Shown here: piece after piece, positions 8,540 through 15,349 of the stretch
Layout: each line of letters opens with the position of its first letter
Numbering within the stretch: the stretch's first letter is position 1
Assembly (NCBI RefSeq): GCF_031426495.1
Contig: NZ_JANPLK010000002.1
Coordinates: 62,001-126,000, forward strand
Direction of reading: 5' to 3'
Origin: Gemmatimonas sp.
Lineage (GTDB): Bacteria; Gemmatimonadota; Gemmatimonadetes; Gemmatimonadales; Gemmatimonadaceae
DNA length: 64,000 nt
Made by a program: the position numbers and the translations under genes
The notes under the pieces: model-generated
Seen by the model: the letters and a program-made list of their open reading frames with translations, nothing else
Told to the model about the DNA's origin: nothing
The model's database searches: none

Positions 8540-9730
8540 GTGGACACGCCCGCCCCGCAGCGCACTCGCCTGTACGTTCGACCGCCCCAATCGACCCCGA
8601 CGCATCGCAAGCAGTTGCGGGCGTTGGTGCGCGAAGGGTGCGAGAACCGGCCTGGCGTCTATCGCATGATCGGACCCACTGGCGTCGTCCTGTACGTCGG
8701 GCAGTCGCGCGTGCTGCGCACCCGATTGTTGTCGTACTTCCGTGCGAAGGGACGCCACAAGGGCGCGCGCATCTTGCGCCACGCCTTTCAGATCGAGTGG
8801 GAGTACACCAATACCGAGTTCGGCGCGTTGCTGCGCGAGCTGCGGCTCATCAAGCAGCATCGTCCGCACTTCAACGCAATGATGGTGCAGGACGAGTGGC
8901 CGCGCGCCTACGTCGCGCTTACGGGTGGCAGCGTGCCCGGGCTGCGCGTCGTGGCCCGTTCCGATGATCCCGCGGCCATTGCGCTGTTCGGTCCGTTCCG
9001 TCGGGTGGCGCAGCTGCGCGAAGCCGTGCGTGCGCTGGCCGAGGGCACCGGCTTGCGCGACTGCGTGCATGATGACGTCGTGCGCATCACGGGCAGTGCG
9101 GCTAGTCGCGGTAGCACGCTCTGGTTCGACGACGATCCCGCCTCACAGCCACGGCGCGGCGCGAGCCGCACGCGCGCGCCGGGCTGTCTGCGCCACGACG
9201 TCGGCACGTGCGCCGGACCATGCATCGGCGCCGGTGCGTCGCAGCCGTACCGCGAGGCGGCGGTGACCGTGCGCGCCTTTCTCGACGGCCGGAGCGATGC
9301 GCCCGTGCGCACGCTCGAGATGGCCATGCAACAGGCGTCCGAGCAGCTCGCCTTCGAGCGAGCGGCAGTAATCCGTGATCGGTTGGCGCTGGTAAGCTGG
9401 CTGCACGAACGCGTGCAGCACTTTCACGCCAACGTGGACCGGCTCACGTTCCGCTACCACGCGGTGGGCCCCGATGCGCAGGAGTGGGTATATCTGGTCC
9501 GACGCGGCACGGTGCGCGCCGAGGTGCCGGCGCCAAAAACGCCGGAGGAACGCGCCGCCTTCCGTGAGCTCGCCGCGAAGGTGTTCAAGGGCGCCGACCC
9601 CTCGGGGGCCGATATCCCCACCCACGATCTCGACGAGTTCTACCTCGTGGCCAGCTGGTTCCGTCGTCGGCCCAAGGAGAAAGCTCGCACGAAGGTCGCC
9701 ATGCGACCGGCGAAGCGATCGCCAGCGTAA
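8540..9730 (+). CDS. GIY-YIG nuclease, truncated UvrC-like (Cho-like) protein
   Basis: A 396-residue protein with the UvrC N-terminal half. The GIY-YIG domain (PGVYRMIG ... VLYVGQSRVLRTRLLSYF) is followed by a Cys-rich CLRHDVGTCAGPCIG motif like the UvrC iron-sulfur/cysteine cluster, then a UvrB-binding UVR helix (EMAMQQASEQLAFERAAVIRD). The RNase H-like and HhH domains of full UvrC (about 600 aa) are absent. By analogy with E. coli Cho it could make the 3' incision in nucleotide excision repair. GTG start. It lies 44 bp after the photolyase gene, so it may be part of a DNA-damage unit. Confidence 0.85.
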   Translation: MDTPAPQRTRLYVRPPQSTPTHRKQLRALVREGCENRPGVYRMIGPTGVVLYVGQSRVLRTRLLSYFRAKGRHKGARILRHAFQIEWEYTNTEFGALLRELRLIKQHRPHFNAMMVQDEWPRAYVALTGGSVPGLRVVARSDDPAAIALFGPFRRVAQLREAVRALAEGTGLRDCVHDDVVRITGSAASRGSTLWFDDDPASQPRRGASRTRAPGCLRHDVGTCAGPCIGAGASQPYREAAVTVRAFLDGRSDAPVRTLEMAMQQASEQLAFERAAVIRDRLALVSWLHERVQHFHANVDRLTFRYHAVGPDAQEWVYLVRRGTVRAEVPAPKTPEERAAFRELAAKVFKGADPSGADIPTHDLDEFYLVASWFRRRPKEKARTKVAMRPAKRSPA

Positions 9731-9760
9731 TGGCGTCCGACGCGTACAAAAACACGACGT

Positions 9761-9778
9761 GCCCGGGTTTCCCCGGGC
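9761..9778 (+). terminator. GC hairpin after the nuclease gene
   Basis: A perfect 7-bp stem, GCCCGGG and CCCGGGC, with a TTTC loop lies 31 bp after the nuclease stop and before the response regulator gene. No T-run follows, so its role in ending transcription is only probable. The rest of the 9731-9929 gap shows no gene. Confidence 0.4.
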
Positions 9779-9929
9779 CCGCCGCGTTGTCCACCGTTCG
9801 CTTGCTTCGGGTCCCGCCCCTGGGTGGGCGAAACGATGAGACTCAGGGAGAGTACGAGCGGGCACCTTTCACCACGATTAACGACGGCCCGCTGCTCCCG
9901 CGCCATCCGTCCCATTTTCCCCGGTCGCC

Positions 9930-10610
9930 ATGCGCCTGCTCGTCGTAGAAGATGATCCCCGCCTCGCGCGACTGATCGCCCGCGGTCTCCGCGAGGAAGC
10001 ATACGCGGTGGACGTGTGCGAGAACGGCTCCGACGCCATCGTCCAGGCCGTCGTAAATACGTACGACGCGATCATCCTCGATGTCATGTTGCCGGGCACC
10101 GACGGCTTCGGGGTCGTGTCCACGTTGCGTGCCCGTAAGGTCCGCACGCCGGTGCTCATGCTCACTTCGCGCGACGCCGTGGCCGATCGCATTGCCGGTC
10201 TCGATCAGGGCGCCGACGACTATCTCGCGAAGCCGTTCGATTTCGGTGAGCTGCTGGCGCGTTTGCGCGCGCTCCTGCGCCGACCAGAAGCGCTACAGGC
10301 CATGCTCGTGCGCGTAGGCGATTGTGAGATCGACCTGCAATCACACGCTGTGTCGCGCGCCGGTGTGCCCATTGCGCTCACCGCCAAGGAGTACGCATTG
10401 CTCGAACTGCTCGCGCGCCGTGTCGGCAACGTGGTCTCGCGCGCCGATATCGTGGCGCATGTGTGGGATGACAATCACGATCCGTTCACTAACGCCGTCG
10501 AAGTGTACGTGAATCGACTGCGCGGCAAGATCGACCGCGCACCGTGGCCACCACTGATCCACACCCGTCGCGGCGCCGGCTACATACTCTCCAACGTTGC
10601 GCCCACGTGA
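9930..10610 (+). CDS. OmpR-family response regulator
   Basis: A 226-residue two-component regulator. The receiver domain (1-115) has the acidic pocket Glu7/Asp8/Asp9 (VVEDD) and phospho-acceptor Asp51 in ILDVMLPG, followed by LTSRD and the conserved Lys in DYLAKPF. The C-terminal winged helix (from about 130 on) contains LTAKEYALLELLARR and VYVNRLRGKID. The stop overlaps the histidine kinase start (GTGA), so the partner is certain by context. Its regulon is unknown, but the third gene in the unit is the beta-propeller gene. Confidence 0.94.
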   Translation: MRLLVVEDDPRLARLIARGLREEAYAVDVCENGSDAIVQAVVNTYDAIILDVMLPGTDGFGVVSTLRARKVRTPVLMLTSRDAVADRIAGLDQGADDYLAKPFDFGELLARLRALLRRPEALQAMLVRVGDCEIDLQSHAVSRAGVPIALTAKEYALLELLARRVGNVVSRADIVAHVWDDNHDPFTNAVEVYVNRLRGKIDRAPWPPLIHTRRGAGYILSNVAPT

Positions 10611-12172
10611 GCAGAGTAACGAGCTGGGGCCTGCGCCTCTCTATCCGGATGCGCCTCACGCTCTGGAACGCCAGTGTGCTCGCCTTCGTCCTCGGCGCCT
10701 TCGCGCTGGCCGGCTGGGTCACGCTTACGACGACACTGCGACAGCGCACTGACGCCGCTGTGCGGGAGTCGGCGCGCGTTGTGGCTGGTGCCATTCGTGC
10801 CGAACGCGCGGCCGCGCACGCCCGCGGCGACGTGGAAGAGGTGCGTGGTGAAACCGAACAGGCCGTGTTGCGCGAGTTGCGTGTCGGCGATCTCGAAGTG
10901 TTCATTGCCGATGAAGGCGCGCAGCTCATGGCCGCCCGTCAGCCCGGCTCGTCGCGCACATCGATCAACACCAGCGATGACGCGGTGCTTCTGCCCGACG
11001 AAGTACGCACGCTGCTGCGCGATATCGTGCAAACGCGCGCCAGCGAGATTGCCGACGAGCGTCAGGTGGCCGTCGGGACCATTCGTATGCGCGGTATCGA
11101 CTGGCGCGCCGGTGTCACGCGCCTGGCGCCGATGGTGCAGGATCCCGGCGAGCCTCCACTGCTCGTCACCGCATTGCACTCCCTCGAAGACGACCGGCTA
11201 CTGCTGCGCGCGGTGCGCAACACGCTGTTGCTGGCCATTCCGCTGGCGCTGCTGGCGTCGGTGATTGCCGGCTATGCCTTGGCCCGCCGCAGTCTCGCGC
11301 CACTCGATGCGATTACGACACGCACCGCCACGATCACCGCTGCCAATCTCGACGACCGGCTGCAGGTGGTGAATCCGCACGACGAGCTCGGTCGGCTCGC
11401 CTTCATCGTGAACGGATTGCTAGGTCGCGTGGGCGAAGCGTTCCGCACCCAGCGCCAGTTCGTGGCCGACGCATCACACGAGTTGCGCACGCCGATCGCC
11501 ATCATTCGCGGTGAAGCCGATGTCACCTTGCGTCGCAGCACCCGCGATGAAGCGGAGTACCGCGAAGCGCTGCAGGTGATACAGCAGGAATCGGTACGTC
11601 TCTCGCGCATCGTGGATGACCTGTTCCTGCTGGCGCGCGTCGATGCGGGCAGCCCGATCGGCGAGCATCGCGACGTGGCGATCGCCGAGTTGGTGACGAC
11701 GGCCGCACATAGTGTGCGATCGCTGGCCGAATCGCGAGGCGTGTCGTTGCAACTCAGCGAATCACCCGCGACGGCTGGGCTGCGCATGCATGGCGATAAC
11801 ATCCTGCTGCACCGACTCGTGCTGAACCTGCTGGACAATGCGCTCAAGCATGCGCCCCCGTCGAGCACCGTGTTCGTGCGCGTCGATGCCACCGATCGGC
11901 TCGTTTTGATAGACGTGGACGACGAAGGGCCCGGCGTGCCGGCGGCACTCCGTGACCGGCTGTTCGAGCGGTTCGTGCACGGCGCTTCGTCACAACCCGA
12001 CGACGCCAGCGGGCACGGCGGCGGTGCCGGACTAGGCCTCGCCATCGCACAGGCTATCGCCCATGCGCACGGCGGGCATATTGCTCTGCGTCCGTCGACC
12101 GATCGGGCCCACGGCGCCTGTTTCCGCGTGTCGCTGCCCCGCTCGGCTTCCGCTTCAGGAGACGTCGCATGA
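10607..12172 (+). CDS. Membrane sensor histidine kinase
   Basis: A 521-residue kinase. It has one membrane helix near residues 22-42, a periplasmic sensor of about 150 residues, a second helix near 207-225, a HAMP linker, the phospho-acceptor His291 in SHELRTP, and a HATPase domain with N-box NLLDNALKHA, DEGPGVP and GAGLGLAIAQ. It starts at GTG 10607 inside the response regulator stop and ends four bases into the next gene, so three genes overlap head to tail. The architecture matches CusS/TctE-like kinases, but the sensor domain gives no ligand clue. Confidence 0.92.
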   Translation: MSRVTSWGLRLSIRMRLTLWNASVLAFVLGAFALAGWVTLTTTLRQRTDAAVRESARVVAGAIRAERAAAHARGDVEEVRGETEQAVLRELRVGDLEVFIADEGAQLMAARQPGSSRTSINTSDDAVLLPDEVRTLLRDIVQTRASEIADERQVAVGTIRMRGIDWRAGVTRLAPMVQDPGEPPLLVTALHSLEDDRLLLRAVRNTLLLAIPLALLASVIAGYALARRSLAPLDAITTRTATITAANLDDRLQVVNPHDELGRLAFIVNGLLGRVGEAFRTQRQFVADASHELRTPIAIIRGEADVTLRRSTRDEAEYREALQVIQQESVRLSRIVDDLFLLARVDAGSPIGEHRDVAIAELVTTAAHSVRSLAESRGVSLQLSESPATAGLRMHGDNILLHRLVLNLLDNALKHAPPSSTVFVRVDATDRLVLIDVDDEGPGVPAALRDRLFERFVHGASSQPDDASGHGGGAGLGLAIAQAIAHAHGGHIALRPSTDRAHGACFRVSLPRSASASGDVA

Positions 12173-13227
12173 ATTCCCGATGCAGCGAAACTACCCGCCT
12201 GCCCCGCGTCGCTCTATACGCCGCGATGGCCAGTGCCTCCCTCACGCCCTCTATCGTAATCGCGCAGAAGCGCACGGCCGACACCGCCGTGGTGACGGAG
12301 TGGAATGTGCCATGGACCGACACGCGCCCGCGCGATCCGTCGCTCGATACGCAGGGTCGCGTGTGGTTCGTCGGGCAGGAAGGCAACTACGTGGCGCGCC
12401 TCGATCCCAAGAGCGGCGCGTTCACGAAGCTCGAGATCGACGCCGGCACCTTTCCGCACACCGTCTCGGTCGATAAGGACGGCGACGCCTGGTACACCGG
12501 CAATCGCAACGGCATGATCGGCAAGATCGACGGCACAACGGGCGCGATCACGCGCTATCCGATGCCCGAGCCTGACGCCAAGGACCCGCACACGATCGCG
12601 TTCGATACGCAGGGCAACCTCTGGTTCACGCTGCAGAACAGCAACATGGTCGGCCACCTCGTCAAGAAGACGGGTAAGGTGACGATCATGAGAATGTCCA
12701 CGCCGCGTTCGCGCCCCTATGGCATCGTGATCGACGCCAAGGGCCGTCCGTGGTTCAACTTGTTCGGCGTGAACAAGATCGGCACGATCGATCCCACCAG
12801 CATGCGCGTGCGCGAGTATGTATTGCCCGACGAACGCGCCCGTGGCCGTCGCATCGCCCTCACCACCGACGGCGCCGTGTGGTACGTGGACTATTCGCGT
12901 GGCTATCTGGGCCGCCTCGATCCGGTCAGCGGCGCCGTGAAAGATTGGCCCATGCCCGGCGGCAGCACGTCACTGCCCTACGCCATGACGGTCGATGACG
13001 CCGACCGCCTCTGGTTCGTGGAAACGGGTAAGCAGCCGAACCGCCTGGTGGGCTTCGACCCACGCACCAATACGTTCACCACACCCACCGACATAGGCAA
13101 AGCCGCGCCGAACACGGTCCGGCACATGGTGTTCGACAAGAACACCCGCACCATCTGGTTCGGCAGCGACCAAGGCACCATCGGCCGCGCCGTGATCCCG
13201 CCCTCCGAGCGCAAGCCAATCGGGTGA
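12169..13227 (+). CDS. Exported virginiamycin B lyase-like beta-propeller protein
   Basis: A 352-residue protein with a signal peptide ending near Ala-Gln (residue 33) and at least six repeats of about 42-45 residues with a 'G.(V/L)WF(V/T).......(I/V)G..D' pattern, as in Vgb and NHL-like propellers. Vgb opens the virginiamycin B ring by lyase chemistry, but most environmental homologues have no proven substrate. Antibiotic inactivation should not be assumed here. ATGA overlap with the kinase gene suggests that the propeller is an output or an accessory sensor of that two-component system. Confidence 0.8.
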   Translation: MNSRCSETTRLPRVALYAAMASASLTPSIVIAQKRTADTAVVTEWNVPWTDTRPRDPSLDTQGRVWFVGQEGNYVARLDPKSGAFTKLEIDAGTFPHTVSVDKDGDAWYTGNRNGMIGKIDGTTGAITRYPMPEPDAKDPHTIAFDTQGNLWFTLQNSNMVGHLVKKTGKVTIMRMSTPRSRPYGIVIDAKGRPWFNLFGVNKIGTIDPTSMRVREYVLPDERARGRRIALTTDGAVWYVDYSRGYLGRLDPVSGAVKDWPMPGGSTSLPYAMTVDDADRLWFVETGKQPNRLVGFDPRTNTFTTPTDIGKAAPNTVRHMVFDKNTRTIWFGSDQGTIGRAVIPPSERKPIG

Positions 13228-13260
13228 GTAGCGGCGAGTAGTCAGCGAACAGCAACTAAG

Positions 13261-13399
13261 TTCACGCGAAGTCCGCGAAGAACGCGAAGACACGCGAAGG
13301 AGCCCGAGTAATACCTCGAGCCCTTCGCGCTTTTTCATTCATTGCCTTTCTTTTGCTGTTCTTCGCGAACCTTCGCGCTCTTCGCGAGCTTCGCGTGAA
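13261..13399. repeat. CGCGAAG-word palindrome between convergent genes (copy 1)
   Basis: The left arm repeats CGCGAAG four times at 9-10 bp spacing after TTCACG. The right arm carries the complement CTTCGCG several times and ends in CTTCGCGTGAA (13389-13399), the mirror of the opening TTCACGCGAAG. A related, tighter palindrome lies at 17128-17181. It fills the gap between the convergent propeller and DAHP synthase genes. A short TTGCAG/GTTGCA tandem follows up to 13433. Confidence 0.8.
13293..13335 (+). terminator. Intrinsic terminator inside the CGCGAAG repeat
   Basis: CGCGAAGG (13293-13300) pairs with CCTTCGCG (13322-13329), with an inner GAG/CTC pairing. A run of five Ts (13331-13335) follows directly on the plus strand. 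This fits termination of the two-component/propeller operon 66 bp after its last stop codon. Confidence 0.65.
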
Positions 13400-13440
13400 C
13401 CTTTTGCAGTTGCTGTTGCAGTTGCAGTTGCAGCTCCGAC

Positions 13441-14499
13441 CTACACCGACGCCAGCTCAACCTCCCAGCTCAGCTCACGCCCCACCGCCAGCGCCACCGC
13501 CCGCACTTGCTGCATCATAGCGGCGAACGCGCTCGGCTCCAGTGACTGCTCGCCGTCGGACTTGGCCGTGGCCGGGTGCGGATGCACCTCGACGATCAGA
13601 CCATCCGCACCAGCCGCCACGGCAGCCATCGCCAGCGGCGCCACCAGATGGGCGCGGCCTCCCGCGTGCGACGGGTCGACCATGACCGGCAAGTGCGTTT
13701 CGCGCTTGAGCACCGGAATCGCCGCCACGTCGAGCGTATTCCGCGTGGAAGTTTCGTACGTGCGGATGCCGCGCTCGCACAGAATCACGTCGCCGTTGCC
13801 CTGCGCCATGATGTACTCGGCCGCCATCAGCAGCTCGGTGATCGTGGCCGACAAGCCGCGCTTGAGCAATACCGGACGCTGCGTGCGACCCACTTCGGTG
13901 AGCAGCGGAAAGTTCTGCATGTTGCGCGCGCCGATCTGCAGCACGTCGGCGTAGCTCGCCACCAGCTCCACCTGTCGCGTGTCCATCACTTCCGTCACGA
14001 TCGGCATGCCCGTTTCCGCGCGCACCTCGGCCAGAATCTTGAGCCCCTCCTCACCCATGCCCTGAAACGCGTACGGTGACGAACGCGGCTTGAAGGCACC
14101 GGCGCGCAGCAGACGCGCGCCCGAGCGCTGCACCGCATGCGCCGTCTGGTGCATCATCTCACGTCCTTCCACCGAGCACGGACCGGCAATCACCACCAGA
14201 TCGCGTCCACCGATCACCGTATCGGCCGCGTCACCCAGACGAATCGCCGTCGACTGCACCGAGAATTCGCGTGAGGCCAGCTTGTACGGCTTGAGCACGG
14301 GGAGGACGCGCTCCACCCCCTCGAGCTGCGTGAGACCATGATCGCTCAGCAGGCCCTCGTCGCCGATGCACCCCACGATGGTGCGGTGCTCGCCGCGTGA
14401 CACATGGGTGCGCAATCCCGCGGCCTCGACGTGCTCGATCAGTCGGGCGAGTGCGCTTTCGGAAATTCCAGGTACGGTAACGATGATCATCGGGGTCAT
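13441..14499 (-). CDS. aroF: 3-deoxy-7-phosphoheptulonate (DAHP) synthase
   Basis: A 352-residue enzyme joining phosphoenolpyruvate and erythrose 4-phosphate, the first step of the shikimate pathway. It has an N-terminal ferredoxin/ACT-like domain (1-70), as in the Thermotoga-type enzyme where it mediates feedback inhibition. The barrel follows with VVIAGPCSVEG, RAGAFKPRSSPYAFQG, the metal/substrate segment QIGARNMQNF, LLKRG and VDPSHAGG. Upstream on the same strand are a terminator and an aromatic-rich leader peptide, so attenuation is likely. MIIVTV (14490) is an alternative start. Confidence 0.94.
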   Translation of the reverse strand: MTPMIIVTVPGISESALARLIEHVEAAGLRTHVSRGEHRTIVGCIGDEGLLSDHGLTQLEGVERVLPVLKPYKLASREFSVQSTAIRLGDAADTVIGGRDLVVIAGPCSVEGREMMHQTAHAVQRSGARLLRAGAFKPRSSPYAFQGMGEEGLKILAEVRAETGMPIVTEVMDTRQVELVASYADVLQIGARNMQNFPLLTEVGRTQRPVLLKRGLSATITELLMAAEYIMAQGNGDVILCERGIRTYETSTRNTLDVAAIPVLKRETHLPVMVDPSHAGGRAHLVAPLAMAAVAAGADGLIVEVHPHPATAKSDGEQSLEPSAFAAMMQQVRAVALAVGRELSWEVELASV

Positions 14500-14559
14500 C
14501 TCATGATGGAGTGCGGTAGAACATCACGAGGCGCCGAACATCGCGAGGGCCGGACAAGC

Positions 14560-14586
14560 AAAAGGCCCGTGCGATTGCACGAGCCT
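14560..14586 (-). terminator. Leader terminator (attenuator) upstream of DAHP synthase
   Basis: On the minus strand a stem AGGCTCGTGC / GCACGGGCCT (10 bp with one G-T pair) with an AATC loop is followed by TTTTG. It lies 61 bp before the DAHP synthase start and 24 bp after the stop of the leader peptide. A terminator in front of a gene and behind an aromatic-rich mini-ORF is the arrangement of ribosome-mediated attenuation. I could not identify the competing antiterminator stem with certainty. Confidence 0.75.
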
Positions 14587-14609
14587 CACAGTGTTGGAGC
14601 GTCAGCGAA

Positions 14610-14690
14610 TCAGTCGCGCACGCCAAATACACCGGGGCCCATGCGGGTCGGCGTATAATACCAATAACGAGCGGAGCGGTGACGCGTCAT
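14610..14690 (-). CDS. Aromatic-rich leader peptide of DAHP synthase
   Basis: A 26-residue reading frame from ATG 14690 to TGA 14610. Residues 8-12 are Arg-Tyr-Trp-Tyr-Tyr (codons TAT TGG TAT TAT for the aromatics), and one Phe occurs near the end. It precedes the leader terminator of the DAHP synthase gene. Stalling at Tyr or Trp codons when charged tRNA is scarce would favour readthrough into aroF. No strong Shine-Dalgarno sequence is visible. The case rests on the YWYY cluster, the location and the terminator. Confidence 0.65.
   Translation of the reverse strand: MTRHRSARYWYYTPTRMGPGVFGVRD
14654..14659 (+). promoter_or_regulatory. Candidate -10 element for prephenate dehydratase
   Basis: A perfect TATAAT lies 47 bp before the GTG start of the prephenate dehydratase gene. 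No good -35 word is seen 16-18 bp upstream (ACCGGG is there), so it would be an unusual promoter. The same bases, read on the other strand, are part of the Tyr codons of the leader peptide, so the match could also be coincidental. Confidence 0.4.
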
Positions 14691-14705
14691 ACCATGGAGG
14701 CTACG

Positions 14706-15296
14706 GTGAGTACATCCCCAAGTCAATATCTTGAATCCATGATTCCACGCGTCGCCTTCCAAGGTGAGATGGGCGCTTTCAGTGAGGTCGCAATCCGCCA
14801 GCAATGGCCGAACGGCGCAACCCCGGTCCCCTGCCGCACCTTCCCCGATGCCATCGCCAGCGTGCGCAGTGGGGCCGCGGAGTACGGGGTGATTCCGGTG
14901 GAGAATGCCATCATCGGGGCGGTGAAGGTGGCGCTCGACGCACTGCGCAGCGCCGGTATCGAGGTGGTGGAGCGCAGTGAGTTGCGGGTGCCGATTCACC
15001 TCTGCCTACTCGCCCCGCGTGGCGCCTCGCTGGCCGAGCTGCGCAACGTACACAGTCATGCCGTGGCGCTCGCGCAGTGCCGCATCTTCTTTGCGCGTCA
15101 CGGCTGGCTCGAGCCCGCACCGCACGACGACACCGCCGGCGCCGCTCGCATGGTGGCCGAACTGGGCGAGCGCACGGTGGGCGCCGTGGCCAGCGAGATG
15201 GCGGCCGAGCGCTACGATCTCGAGATCATTGCGCGGCACATCGAAGACGTGCCCGCCAACTGGACGCGCTTCCTGGTGATCAGCGCGTCCACGTAG
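14706..15296 (+). CDS. pheA: Prephenate dehydratase, catalytic domain only
   Basis: It converts prephenate to phenylpyruvate in phenylalanine synthesis. The 196-residue protein has the PDT-domain landmarks VAFQGEMGAFSE, YGVIPVENAIIGAV, VRVPIHLCLL-like and the active-site region NWTRFLVIS, and then stops. The C-terminal ACT domain (about 80 residues, Phe feedback) of the usual 270-290-residue enzyme is missing. GTG 14706 is chosen because GGAGG lies 5 bases upstream. It is divergent from the DAHP synthase gene, whose leader ORF it nearly touches. Confidence 0.9.
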   Translation: MSTSPSQYLESMIPRVAFQGEMGAFSEVAIRQQWPNGATPVPCRTFPDAIASVRSGAAEYGVIPVENAIIGAVKVALDALRSAGIEVVERSELRVPIHLCLLAPRGASLAELRNVHSHAVALAQCRIFFARHGWLEPAPHDDTAGAARMVAELGERTVGAVASEMAAERYDLEIIARHIEDVPANWTRFLVISAST

Positions 15297-15349
15297 CACT
15301 CGACGGAGTGCCACTCGACAGGACGCGGGTTTTCGCCGAACATCCGTGC

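Noticed and set aside
12169..13227. Streptogramin resistance by the Vgb-like protein
   Set aside because: The propeller fold alone is not evidence for lyase activity. The catalytic residues were not confirmed, and a two-component operon is not a resistance setting.
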